NCBI GenBank assembly: GCA_945861785.1
Contig: CAMAWD010000036.1
Span: 1 to 55,360 of the forward strand
Origin: Rhodoferax sp. OV413
GTDB taxonomy: Bacteria > Pseudomonadota > Gammaproteobacteria > Burkholderiales > Burkholderiaceae_C
DNA length: 55,360 nucleotides
Direction: 5' to 3'
This document shows, piece after piece, positions 17,111-25,962 of the stretch; position 1 is the first letter of the stretch, and every line of letters starts with the position of its first letter. The notes beneath the pieces were generated by a model. It was not told the DNA's origin. It did not search any database and saw only the letters and a program-made list of their open reading frames with translations. A program made the position numbers and the translations under genes.

Positions 17111-18877
17111 ATGACCACTGCAGACACCCCCAGCGACTACCCACCGGCCTTCAGTTGCGACCCGTCGGTCACGTCGACGGACCTGCACGGCCAACGCGCG
17201 CACCACGATGCCATCACCCACAACACGCGCTTCGAGCGCAGGTTGTGGTCGCCCCGGCAGGGCGTCTGGTGCCTGGTCGGCAATGGCCTGTCGAACCAGA
17301 CCTTTGTGCAAGGCCCGGCGGGCCTCATCGCCATCGACACCGGGGAGTGCGTCGAAGAGATGCACTACGCGTTGGCAGCGGTACGCGCACACACCGCGCT
17401 GCCGGTGGTCGCGGTGATCTACACGCACTTCCACTACGTGTCAGGCACCCGGGCCGTGTTGCCGTTTGCCAGTGTGCCGGACGGCGGCGCGTTGCCGATC
17501 TGGGGGCACAGCCGCATCGTCGCCAACCGCGCGCGCATGAGTGCCGAGGTCAGCGGCGCGGCGGCCCGCGGTATGGCGCACCAGTTCGGCATCCTGCTGC
17601 CGGCACAAGGCCCGGACGGCCAGGTCGGCACCGGGCTCGGCCAGGCCTACCGCCGGCCGGACCACGCCCCCTACACCGCCGGTTTCATGCCGCCGACCCA
17701 CACCTTCGACAGCCCGACCCAAGCCACCATTGCCGGGCTGAAGGTCGTGATGACGCCCGCCCCGTCGGACTGCGACGACTCGATCACGATCTGGTTCCCG
17801 GAGCTGGGTGTGTGTATCAACAACATGGTGTGGCCCACGCTGTTCAACGTGTTCCCGATCCGCGGCGAGGAATACCGGGACCCACGGGTCCTGCTCACCG
17901 GGCTGGACCACATCCACAGCCTGCAGTCCGAATACCTGCTCGGTGCGCACGGCCCCCCGATCAGCGGGCGCGCGGCCATCTCTGACGCCGTCACCCTGTA
18001 CCGGGATTCGATCCAGTTCCTGTGGGACCAGACCGTGCGTGGCATCAACAAGGGGTTGACGCTGGGCGAGCTGTGCGAATCGATCCACCTGCCCGCCGTC
18101 TTTGCCGGCAGCTACCTGACGACCCAGTATTACGGCGTGGTGGAACACCACGTGCGCCAGATCCACAACGGCCTGCGCGGCTGGTTCGACGGCGACGAGG
18201 CCGCGCTGTTTCCGCTGCCGCCGGTGGAACGCGCAAAGCGCCTGGTGGCCGGTTTTGGCGGTGCTGGGACGGTGCGGGCGCAGGCGCAGCAGGCGCTGGC
18301 CGACAACGACCTGCGCTGGGCGCTGGAGCTGGGCACCTGGCTGATCCGCGCCGACGAACACCCGCTTTCCCGGGCCGATGCCGGCAACGCAGACGACCGG
18401 GCCTTTCTTGCCCAGGTGCTGCGCACCATCGGGCAACGCACCACCGCCGCGAACATCCGCAACTGGTGCCTGACGCGCGCGCTGGACCTGGAGGGCAAAC
18501 TCGACCTGCGCCGCTTCCGGCGCCACCGGTTCTCGCAGGCCGATGTGCTGGCCAACCCGCCGGAAGTCTTCGTGCACACCTTGCGCGTGATCCTCGACCC
18601 GGCCAGGTCGGGCGACCTCGACGAAGAGCTGGCCTGGCGCTTCACGCCCGGCGGTGAACAAACCGGATTGCACCTGCGCCACGGCATTGCAGCCATCACC
18701 GACGGAACACGGGCCCAACTCGCGATTGAACTCGACCTGCCGACCTGGGCCGCCATCCTGGCGGGCAAGACGACGCTGCGCGAAGCGATGGGTGATGGCA
18801 GGGTGAAGGCTGTGGGAGACCCTGGTCGCATCCTGGGCTGGTTCGCCTGCTTCGAGCATCCTGGCCTGGGGGCCTGA
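17111..18877 (+). CDS. Alkylsulfatase-like metallo-beta-lactamase-fold protein
   Basis: 588 residues. An N-terminal MBL domain (about 45-300), an alkylsulfatase dimerisation domain (about 310-450) and a C-terminal SCP2-like domain (about 460-585) give the SdsA1/Pseudomonas alkylsulfatase layout. Segments such as DDSITIWFPELG, EYRDP and EYLLGAHGPPISG fit the family. The zinc motif THxHxDH is changed: here it reads THFHYVSG, so H106 and H108 remain but V110 and S111 replace Asp and His. A single-zinc or altered enzyme, or a non-sulfatase function, is therefore likely. It has no obvious signal peptide. Confidence 0.75.
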   Translation: MTTADTPSDYPPAFSCDPSVTSTDLHGQRAHHDAITHNTRFERRLWSPRQGVWCLVGNGLSNQTFVQGPAGLIAIDTGECVEEMHYALAAVRAHTALPVVAVIYTHFHYVSGTRAVLPFASVPDGGALPIWGHSRIVANRARMSAEVSGAAARGMAHQFGILLPAQGPDGQVGTGLGQAYRRPDHAPYTAGFMPPTHTFDSPTQATIAGLKVVMTPAPSDCDDSITIWFPELGVCINNMVWPTLFNVFPIRGEEYRDPRVLLTGLDHIHSLQSEYLLGAHGPPISGRAAISDAVTLYRDSIQFLWDQTVRGINKGLTLGELCESIHLPAVFAGSYLTTQYYGVVEHHVRQIHNGLRGWFDGDEAALFPLPPVERAKRLVAGFGGAGTVRAQAQQALADNDLRWALELGTWLIRADEHPLSRADAGNADDRAFLAQVLRTIGQRTTAANIRNWCLTRALDLEGKLDLRRFRRHRFSQADVLANPPEVFVHTLRVILDPARSGDLDEELAWRFTPGGEQTGLHLRHGIAAITDGTRAQLAIELDLPTWAAILAGKTTLREAMGDGRVKAVGDPGRILGWFACFEHPGLGA

Positions 18878-18899
18878 GCACCCGCAGGCGGCGCACGTC

Positions 18900-19919
18900 T
18901 CAGTGACCGGGTGCCGCCCCCGCCGACAGCGCCGGCATCCGGCTCCCCTGCCGCTCCGCGCTCGGTGTATGCCCGAACAGGCTGCGGTAACACTTGGAGA
19001 AGTGTGGTGGCGACTGGAAACCGCAGGCCACCGCAATCTCCATGATCGACATCGCCGTCTGCAGCAGCAACTCGCGTGAGCGGCGCAGGCGCATGTCGAG
19101 GTAGTACTTGGTGGGCACCTGCCCCACATACCGCTTGAACAGGCGCTCGATCTGCCGCCGCGACACACCCACCAGCGCGGCGATCTCGTCCAGCGAGAGC
19201 GGCTCCTCGATGTTGGCCTCCATCAAGGCGGCGGCTTCGATGAGGTTCTCATGGTACAGACCCACCCGCGCCTGCAGCGGGATGTGCTGGCGGTCCTGGT
19301 CGTTGCGGATGCGGTCCAGGATGAACTGCTCGGAGATCAGTGGCGCGATGCCGCGCCCCAGGTGCTCCTGGATGATGTGCAGCATCAGGTCCAGCGGTGC
19401 CACGCCGCCGGTGCAGGTGTAGCGGTCGCGGTCGATGGCGAACAGCTGGTCCGAGAACTCGACCCGCGGAAACTCCTCGCGCAGCGCGGACATGTTCTCC
19501 CAGTGGATGACCGCCTTGTATTTGTCGAGCAAACCGGCCTTGGCCAGCGCATACCCGCCGGTGCACAAGGCGCCCAGCGCGACCCGCTTCTGGGCCAACC
19601 GGCGCAGCGCGGCGAGCAGGGCGGGTGTGACCGCCTTCTCGACCTGAATACCGCCCACCACGAACACGATATCGGCCGGGCCCGTGGCATCGAGCGCCAG
19701 GGTGGGCGCCATCGACAGGCCGTTGCTGGCAGTAGCGGGTTTGCCATCGAGCGTTGCCAGGCACCAGCTGTAGGCCTCGCAGCGGGTGACACGGTTGGCC
19801 ATGCGCAGGGCGTCCACTGCGCTGGCCAGCGCGATCATCGTGTAGTTTGGCAGGGTCAGGAACACATACCGGTGCGTCTGCGGCGCCGTGCCGGCCTGTG
19901 TGGTGGGGTGTCCGGTCAT
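18900..19919 (-). CDS. GbdR-like GlxA/AraC-family regulator
   Basis: 339 residues: an N-terminal DJ-1/PfpI-like amidotransferase-fold sensing domain (about 15-185, with ALCTGGYALAKAGLL) and a C-terminal AraC helix-turn-helix pair (about 225-325, with SLDEIAALVGVSRRQIERLF and a second helix set ending HFSKCYRSLFG). This is the architecture of GbdR, CdhR and related regulators of betaine, carnitine and dimethylglycine genes. It is the last gene of the FIST-choV-choW operon, 14 bp after choW. It is a good candidate activator for both choline loci. Confidence 0.82.
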   Translation of the reverse strand: MTGHPTTQAGTAPQTHRYVFLTLPNYTMIALASAVDALRMANRVTRCEAYSWCLATLDGKPATASNGLSMAPTLALDATGPADIVFVVGGIQVEKAVTPALLAALRRLAQKRVALGALCTGGYALAKAGLLDKYKAVIHWENMSALREEFPRVEFSDQLFAIDRDRYTCTGGVAPLDLMLHIIQEHLGRGIAPLISEQFILDRIRNDQDRQHIPLQARVGLYHENLIEAAALMEANIEEPLSLDEIAALVGVSRRQIERLFKRYVGQVPTKYYLDMRLRRSRELLLQTAMSIMEIAVACGFQSPPHFSKCYRSLFGHTPSAERQGSRMPALSAGAAPGH

Positions 19920-19933
19920 GGAAAAAGCATGGG

Positions 19934-20815
19934 CTAATTGCGTTTGGCGCGTGCGCGACTCAGGCCCATGCGCTCACGCCAGCTGCGGCGCGGCGCCTGG
20001 GAGCCAAAGGTTTCGGTGATGCGGTCCAGCATGATTGCCAGCAGCACCACCGCCAGGCCCGATTCGAAACCCAGGCCGATGTCCAGGCGCTGGATGCTGG
20101 CCAGCACGTCGTTGCCCAGGCCGCCAGCCCCCACCATCGATGCAATGATCACCATCGACAGCGCCATCATGATGGTCTGGTTGATGCCGGCCATGATGGA
20201 CGGCAGCGCGCCCGGAATCTCCACCTTCAGCAACACCTGCCACGGCGTGCAGCCGAAGGTGATTCCGGCCTCCACCTGTTCCTTGTTGACCTGCCGGATA
20301 CCCAGGCTGGTCAGGCGCACCACCGGCGGCATGGCGAAGATCACGGTGGCCAACACACCTGGCACGCGACCAAGGCCAAACAGCATGGCCGCCGGAATCA
20401 GGTACACAAAGGCCGGCATGGTCTGCATGAAATCCAGCGTGGGCCGCACGATGGCAGCCACACGGTCGCTCTTGGCCACCCACAGTCCCAGGGGCAGCCC
20501 GACCAGCAGGCTCAGGATGGTGGCCGCCATGATCAGCGCCAGTGTCACCATGGTCTGGGGCCAGAAGCCGGTGCCGGCTATGACCACACAACATGCGATG
20601 CAGAACAGCGCGAACTTCCAGCCCACGCGCCACAGGCCGGTCAACACGAACACGGCGGCAACCAGCCACACCGGCAGCGCCAGCAGGGCCAGTTCCATCG
20701 CCTCCGTGAAGCCTTCGATGCTGGCGCCAAATTGCTGCAGGCTGCCTGCGTCGTTCTCGATCAGCAGCTTCACGCCACGGTCCACCCACACACCCAAGGG
20801 AAGGAATTCAGACAT
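19934..20815 (-). CDS. choW: Choline/betaine ABC transporter permease
   Basis: 293 residues with six or seven membrane segments and the ProW/ChoW permease signature (TMPAFVYLIPAAMLFGLG, then the EAA-like loop VEAGITFGCTPWQVLLKVEI). It forms the inner-membrane channel of an importer for choline or betaine. ATG 20815 overlaps the choV end by 8 bp. No binding protein is encoded next to it; ChoX at 5371-6312 is the best candidate. Confidence 0.88.
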   Translation of the reverse strand: MSEFLPLGVWVDRGVKLLIENDAGSLQQFGASIEGFTEAMELALLALPVWLVAAVFVLTGLWRVGWKFALFCIACCVVIAGTGFWPQTMVTLALIMAATILSLLVGLPLGLWVAKSDRVAAIVRPTLDFMQTMPAFVYLIPAAMLFGLGRVPGVLATVIFAMPPVVRLTSLGIRQVNKEQVEAGITFGCTPWQVLLKVEIPGALPSIMAGINQTIMMALSMVIIASMVGAGGLGNDVLASIQRLDIGLGFESGLAVVLLAIMLDRITETFGSQAPRRSWRERMGLSRARAKRN

Positions 20816-22019
20816 CGTCGGCCTGGTTCGCCGCAAGCCGCTGCAGCAGTTGGGCCTGGGTCACAACGCCCAGGTAGTTGCCCGCAGCGTCGACCACCGG
20901 CACCGCGAGCGGAGTCTTCACCACGTGCGCCACCAGCGCGTGCAAGCCCAGATCGCCCGCCGCCACCGCACCATCCGTCAACAATGCCCCGAGCAGCGAG
21001 GTGGCGCCAGACGCCATCGCGCGGTGCAGCGAATCCTGGGTGACGGTGCCCAGCAGGCGTCCACCCGCCTCCACCACCACCGCCTGCAGCGCCTCGCCGT
21101 GCTGCAACTGTGCGCTGGTTCGCACCAGGTCGGAGCGGCCATCGAGCGTGGGCTGCACCACCGACAACGCGTCCGCGCTGGCCAGGTCACGGGCGACCAG
21201 GTACTTGCGGACATCCACGCCCTTGAAGAAGGCGCGCACATAAGCGTCGCTGGGGTTGCGCAGGATTTCGTCCGGGGTGCCGATCTGCACGATACGCCCG
21301 CCTTCCATGATGGCGATGCGGTTGCCGATGCGAAAGGCCTCGTCGAGGTCGTGCGATACAAACACGATCGTGCGCCGGTGGTCTTTCTGCAACTGCAGCA
21401 ACAGCGCCTGCATCTCGGTGCGTTTGAGCGGGTCGAGGGCGGAGAAGGCTTCGTCCATCAGCATCAGTGAGGGGTCCACCGCCAGCGCCCGCGCCAGCCC
21501 CACGCGCTGCTGCATGCCGCCCGACAACTCGGCCGGCTTCTTGCCTGCAAAAGCCTTGAGGCCCACCTGATCGAGCACCGCCAACGCGCGGCGTTCGCGC
21601 TGCGCGCGCCCGACGCCGGCAACCTCCAGCCCGAATGCGGTGTTGTCCAGCACCGTGCGGTGGGGCAACAGCGCGAACGACTGGAACACCATCGCCATGT
21701 CCTTGCGGCGCAGCGCCACCAGCGCCTTGCGGCCCATGGCCGCCACGTCATGGCCACCCACCAAAACCTGCCCGTGGGTTGGCTCGACAAGGCGATTGAG
21801 CAGCCGGATCAGGGTGGACTTGCCGGAACCCGACAAACCCATCAGCACGAAGATTTCGCCTTCGTCGACGGTGAAGTTGGCGTCCTTGACGCCGACCACC
21901 ATGCCGGTCTTCTCGAAGATCTGCTCTTTGCTCTGCCCCTGGTGCAGCAGGTCCATCGCCTGCGCGGGCTGCGGGCCGAAGACCTTGTACAGGTTGCGGA
22001 CGACGACTTTTTCCGCCAC
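20808..22019 (-). CDS. choV: Choline/betaine ABC transporter ATPase with CBS domains
   Basis: 403 residues of the ProV/ChoV type. Walker A is GLSGSGKST, the signature motif is LSGGMQQRVGLARALA, and Walker B is LMLMDEAFSALDPL. The C-terminus (about 285-400) carries two CBS-like repeats, which in OpuA-type ATPases sense ionic strength or osmolarity. The start is GTG 22019, 4 bp after the FIST gene stop. A CTG/ATG further upstream lies in the FIST frame. Confidence 0.9.
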   Translation of the reverse strand: MAEKVVVRNLYKVFGPQPAQAMDLLHQGQSKEQIFEKTGMVVGVKDANFTVDEGEIFVLMGLSGSGKSTLIRLLNRLVEPTHGQVLVGGHDVAAMGRKALVALRRKDMAMVFQSFALLPHRTVLDNTAFGLEVAGVGRAQRERRALAVLDQVGLKAFAGKKPAELSGGMQQRVGLARALAVDPSLMLMDEAFSALDPLKRTEMQALLLQLQKDHRRTIVFVSHDLDEAFRIGNRIAIMEGGRIVQIGTPDEILRNPSDAYVRAFFKGVDVRKYLVARDLASADALSVVQPTLDGRSDLVRTSAQLQHGEALQAVVVEAGGRLLGTVTQDSLHRAMASGATSLLGALLTDGAVAAGDLGLHALVAHVVKTPLAVPVVDAAGNYLGVVTQAQLLQRLAANQADDV

Positions 22020-22023
22020 GTGC

Positions 22024-23292
22024 TCAGTCCGCCTGGGCAAACACGGTCAACACACCGGTGTAGCCATAGAGGTGGTGGCGGGCGATTTCGCCGCCGGCGA
22101 AGAACCCGACCAGCGGCACGTCGCCCAGGGCACGGCGCACGATCTGCATTTCGGCGCTCGGGCCGCCAAAATGCGGGCCACCGCGGCCGGAGCAGCTCAC
22201 ATAGACTGCGCCGGCAATACGGCGTGCGGGGTGCGGCGCGGCGTCCGCCTGAGACGCCACCAGGGCCGAGGCGGTTTCCATGGTCAGTTCCATGGGCTCG
22301 AGTTCCTCGCGGATTTCGGCGCACACGCGAACCAGGTCGGCCCGCGCGGCCTGCTTGTCGCGCTGGCAAAACGCCAGTTGCATGCCGGCATGCAACTGGT
22401 CGGACACCGCAATGCCGCGCCGGCCAGGATCCAGGCCCACGATGTGGCGCACGATCACGTCGCTGCCGAAATTGCCGGCCCGCCCGACCGCATTGCCACC
22501 GTCTGCATCGCCCGAACGCACCAGGCCCACCAAGGTGTTGCGGATCTTTTCGAGCGCGCGCTGGGGCTGTTCCAGCGAGACACCAAGGTCACGCAACAGC
22601 ACATCGAGCGCGGGCTCACCATCGAGCATCGTCACCAGGTTCTTCTCGGCGGCGGTGACATTGCGCGCCTTCGACACCGGCTGGCAGCCCTGCGTGACGC
22701 GCGACACCAGGTGCACGCCGGGGCCGAACGCCACGCCGCTGAGGCCGCCGCTGAAGACACCACGCGCCGCACCGTGACCACGGATATTGCCGTCGCCGCT
22801 GGCGGCGAACTGCACCGTGCGCGCACGGCTGGCTGACAGGCCGCCAAACAGATAACCCGTGGCCGTGCGTGCGGCCATCTCCTCGATCAGGCCGGCGAGG
22901 TCCGGCGTGTTGCCGTCCGCATGCACCAGCGCGGTGTGCGCCTCGAAGCCCAGACTGAGCGGCGACACGCCCGAAAACACGCGGTACTGGTCGCTGGGAA
23001 GTTCGCACAACATGACCGCCATGGCCGGCTCATTGAAATATTCGACGTTGTTGGACGCCACGCCCACGCCGACTGTGCCCGACCAGTCGGTGATGCCTGG
23101 CAACTCGGCGCCCAGGTGGTCAAGGATCTCCTGGGCAGCGCCCGCATAGTGGTCGGTGATGTAGAGCAGCGCCAGCGTCGGCGAACTGGCATAACCATGC
23201 AGGGCCATCTGGGCGCGCAACTGCGCCAGCACCAGGCCGGCGGCCATCGTCCATTGCGGATGGGTGGCATGGCCATAAGGAAACATCTTCAT
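22024..23292 (-). CDS. FIST-domain sensory protein
   Basis: 422 residues, cytoplasmic, with an N-terminal FIST domain (about 25-225; GVGVASNNVEYFNEPAMAVML, GYLFGGLSASR) and a FIST_C domain (about 240-400; YVSCSGRGG and GFFAGGEIARHHLYGYTGVL). FIST domains are thought to bind small ligands such as amino acids. It has no kinase or cyclase domain attached. It is the first gene of the operon with choV, choW and the GbdR-like regulator, so it may sense choline, betaine or a product. ATG 23292. Confidence 0.88.
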   Translation of the reverse strand: MKMFPYGHATHPQWTMAAGLVLAQLRAQMALHGYASSPTLALLYITDHYAGAAQEILDHLGAELPGITDWSGTVGVGVASNNVEYFNEPAMAVMLCELPSDQYRVFSGVSPLSLGFEAHTALVHADGNTPDLAGLIEEMAARTATGYLFGGLSASRARTVQFAASGDGNIRGHGAARGVFSGGLSGVAFGPGVHLVSRVTQGCQPVSKARNVTAAEKNLVTMLDGEPALDVLLRDLGVSLEQPQRALEKIRNTLVGLVRSGDADGGNAVGRAGNFGSDVIVRHIVGLDPGRRGIAVSDQLHAGMQLAFCQRDKQAARADLVRVCAEIREELEPMELTMETASALVASQADAAPHPARRIAGAVYVSCSGRGGPHFGGPSAEMQIVRRALGDVPLVGFFAGGEIARHHLYGYTGVLTVFAQAD

Positions 23293-23338
23293 CGACACAC
23301 CCCGGTGACATGGCTCGGACTGAACACTGGGCACCTGC

Positions 23339-24064
23339 TCAGCGGCTGCCAGACGCGGACTTGCGGGCAGTCTTGCGTGGCGCAGTCTTGCGTGGCGCGC
23401 CTTTTGCGGCCATACCCCGGGTGGCCGTGACGGCCTCCTTGGCCAGGCCGGCAGCCAGGTTCCTGGTGGCGTCGACGGCTGTGTTGCGGCTGGCGCTTTT
23501 CATGGCGCTGGCGGCGATCTGCTGGAACTGCTGGGTCAGCGCGCCCCACAACTGGAGCGGGTCCACCAGGGCGGAAATGCCTGGGGCGGGGTTGCCGGCC
23601 TTGGCCGCCCTGGAGCTCTTGGAATCAGCCGGCTTGCCCGCCGCCGCCTTGGCCGCGTTGCCCACGGAGGACGCCGCGCTGGACAGCGTCTTGGCCGCAC
23701 TCTCGGCCGTGTCGGTGACACGTTGTACCCCCTGGGCCACGGAATCCGCCGCCTTGAGCTTGAACGCGTTGGCCACGTCGCCGAGGTTGAAGTTCATGCC
23801 CTTGAGCGTGGCGAGCGTCATCTTCTGGACTTCGAGTGCCTGGATGGTCGCCCCCAGTGCGCGCGAATTCTGCTCCAGCCAGAAATGCACCGCCTTCAGT
23901 TCATCGATGCGCTTTTCAAGTTCTTCGGGGTTCAGCGAAGGGGCCACCCAATTTGCCAGGTTGGGCAGCTGCGGAATGTTCTGCTGCGCCCCCTTGGCCA
24001 GGTTTTGCAGAAAATCGAACCCCGGCACGAATTTGCCGAAACCACTGCTGGCTGAATCGCTCAT
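23339..24064 (-). CDS. phaM: PhaM-like polyhydroxyalkanoate granule-associated protein
   Basis: 241 residues. The N-terminal part matches the PhaM family (GFDFLQNLAKG, then the helix EELEKRIDELKAVHFWLEQN). The C-terminus is alanine- and lysine-rich with histone-like repeats (APRKTAPRKTARKSASGSR). In Cupriavidus PhaM activates PHB synthase and tethers granules to the nucleoid through such a tail. ATG 24064 has a strong GGAGG upstream. It is 46 bp upstream of the FIST gene on the same strand but is probably functionally separate. Confidence 0.85.
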   Translation of the reverse strand: MSDSASSGFGKFVPGFDFLQNLAKGAQQNIPQLPNLANWVAPSLNPEELEKRIDELKAVHFWLEQNSRALGATIQALEVQKMTLATLKGMNFNLGDVANAFKLKAADSVAQGVQRVTDTAESAAKTLSSAASSVGNAAKAAAGKPADSKSSRAAKAGNPAPGISALVDPLQLWGALTQQFQQIAASAMKSASRNTAVDATRNLAAGLAKEAVTATRGMAAKGAPRKTAPRKTARKSASGSR

Positions 24065-24148
24065 GTTGCCTCCAAGTTGCGTGCCCGGGATCGGACTGTG
24101 ACAGCTTACCGCAATGTGGAGGCATTGGCGACCAAAGCGCAACCGCGC

Positions 24149-24601
24149 TCAGTGGCTGTGCATTGGAGCAGTGGCCACCGGCACCTTCAGTTCCAGCTTG
24201 CTCTCCACCCCCTTGGCATCCTTGAAGACCAGGGTCAGGGGAATGGTGCTGTCCTTGGGCAAGGCGGCCTTGAGGTCCATCAGCATCACGTGGAACCCGC
24301 CGGGCTTGAGTTCCACGGTCTTGCCGGCAGGCAGTTCCAGGCCGCCCTCGACGGCCCGCATTTTCATCACGTTGCCGTCCATCTTCATCTCGTGGACTTC
24401 GGTCACACCGGCCACCGGGCTGGACGCACCCACCAGCCGGGAGCCCTCCTTGGCGGTGATTTTCATGAAGGCGCCGGTGCCCATTTGTCCGGGGACGGAT
24501 GCACGCGCCCAAGCGTCCTTGACGTTGATGGATTGCGCGAATGCGGGTGCGGCCAGGGTCGCGGCCAGGGCGAAGGAAAGGGAAAGTTGGCAGAAGTTCA
24601 T
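24149..24601 (-). CDS. Periplasmic copper chaperone PCu(A)C
   Basis: 150 residues with a signal peptide (MNFCQLSLSFALAATLAAPAFAQ) and the PCuAC copper site H-x-M ... M ... H-x-M, visible as HEMKMDGNVMKM and GGFHVMLMD. These proteins deliver Cu(I) to cytochrome oxidase CuA. The C-terminal PMHSH adds a possible extra metal site. It lies 214 bp downstream of the DUF2946 gene on the same strand, and the two often occur together. Confidence 0.9.
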   Translation of the reverse strand: MNFCQLSLSFALAATLAAPAFAQSINVKDAWARASVPGQMGTGAFMKITAKEGSRLVGASSPVAGVTEVHEMKMDGNVMKMRAVEGGLELPAGKTVELKPGGFHVMLMDLKAALPKDSTIPLTLVFKDAKGVESKLELKVPVATAPMHSH

Positions 24602-24815
24602 GGTTGTCTTTTGGGGCAGATTGACACAGGGTGGATGGATGGTGCGCCGGCTTGACCGGGCGCCTATGGCGCAAGGCGGATGCGCTTCAGGACCGGGCCC
24701 GCGCAGTTCCAGCAAGGCAGGCGCATTGCAACGATGACGTGCCATGAAGCACGCAGGAAACGCAATGCGGGCCGGGCCTCGCATGCCGGGGCGCCCGACA
24801 CGACGAAGCCGGATT

Positions 24816-25175
24816 TCAGGAGTGTTCGGGTGGGCCGCGCCCGGGGACAGGTCCGGCACGGCGGACAGCAAAGGACTGCACGACCGGAGCCAGCATGGAG
24901 CCGGCCGTAGCCGACAACACGCCCGCGGCAAGGGTCGCAGCCGGCGGCGGCGCGCTGGTGTGCAAGCACAGCGGGCAATCCAGCAAACCGGCATCTGGCA
25001 GGGCAGCACCGGCATCGTCGCCGGCGGCAAGGAGCTTCAACATACCGGCGCCGGAACATACCAGCGCAACCGACTGCGGCTTGATCAGCGGAGACGCCAC
25101 CGCCGCACCGACGGCAAGCGCAAACCACACCAGCACCAGGCGGGCGAGGGTTCGGGCGTTGCGCAGACTGTGCAT
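24816..25175 (-). CDS. DUF2946 small exported protein
   Basis: 119 residues with an N-terminal hydrophobic segment (residues 11-28) and the motif LLDCPLCLHTSAPPP, typical of DUF2946, a family found next to copper chaperones. The CPLC pair could bind copper. The downstream region contains a second hydrophobic stretch. Function is unknown, and copper handling is inferred from the neighbour. Confidence 0.7.
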   Translation of the reverse strand: MHSLRNARTLARLVLVWFALAVGAAVASPLIKPQSVALVCSGAGMLKLLAAGDDAGAALPDAGLLDCPLCLHTSAPPPAATLAAGVLSATAGSMLAPVVQSFAVRRAGPVPGRGPPEHS

Positions 25176-25326
25176 GCGAAAAATTATCTCACGCAGCCAA
25201 ACGCAGGTGCGCCAGGCACGGTGGCGTCACGCACCAGACAAGGATTGGAAAATTGACGCCAGTCAAAGACATACAGGCGACGTGCGGCGCATCATGACCG
25301 CATCGGTTCAAGAAACGAGGCCCGCA

Positions 25327-25704
25327 ATGAACAAGGAACAACTGAGCAGCTTCAAGCAACAATTGATGGCCCAGCGCAGCGACATGCTGGCGCATCTGGT
25401 GCAATTGCGTGGTGGGGCGGTTGGCCGCGCACAGGCATCGGCCGAGCATTTCGGTGAGGCCGAAGACACCCGGGCGCAACGCGTCACCGAGCGCGACCTG
25501 GAGTTCGCGCTGGACGACCATGAGTCTGCGGCACTGAGCCAGATCGACGCGGCACTGGCAAGGTTGGAGGCCGGTGTGTACGGCGAATGCATGGACTGCG
25601 GTTCGAAGATCGCGTTGGCGCGCCTGCAGGCAACCCCGCAAGCCATGCGTTGTATCGCGTGCCAGGAGAAGTTCGAGCGCGACGGGGTGCCATCCCGGAT
25701 GTAG
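25327..25704 (+). CDS. DksA/TraR-family zinc-finger protein
   Basis: 125 residues: an N-terminal coiled-coil of charged helices and a C-terminal four-cysteine zinc finger (CMDCGSKIALARL ... CIAC). Family members bind the RNA polymerase secondary channel. It lacks the DxxDxA coiled-coil tip in its usual form, so it may be a DksA paralogue rather than the housekeeping protein. ATG 25327 follows a GAGG sequence. Confidence 0.88.
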   Translation: MNKEQLSSFKQQLMAQRSDMLAHLVQLRGGAVGRAQASAEHFGEAEDTRAQRVTERDLEFALDDHESAALSQIDAALARLEAGVYGECMDCGSKIALARLQATPQAMRCIACQEKFERDGVPSRM

Positions 25705-25764
25705 GCCCGCAGCGGGCCATTCGCTCCTGCTACAGTTGTCCGATCATGATCTCAGGGGGATGGC

Positions 25765-25962
25765 ATGCCATACCAGATGACGGCTGCACAGGTGCAGGCA
25801 GCCTTGGACACGGCGGGAATCACGCCGCTGGAGCAGGCCAATGCCATCGCACTCGGGTTGACGCGCCTGCTGCTTGATTCATCCGCCAGCTTTGAGGCCA
25901 TTGCATTTGAAACCGAACCGTCCGGGTTCACACGTGTCTTGATGGCCGGGCAACCGCAATGA
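25765..25962 (+). CDS. Small helical partner of the amidase (AtzG/GatC-like?)
   Basis: 65 residues, mostly helical. The stop overlaps the amidase start in ATGA at 25959-25962, and AGGGGG precedes ATG 25765. In GatCAB and AtzEG amidases a small helical subunit wraps the catalytic subunit, and its gene lies directly upstream in just this way. Sequence similarity is too weak for me to assign AtzG (DUF4089). The role rests on position and size. Confidence 0.5.
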   Translation: MPYQMTAAQVQAALDTAGITPLEQANAIALGLTRLLLDSSASFEAIAFETEPSGFTRVLMAGQPQ

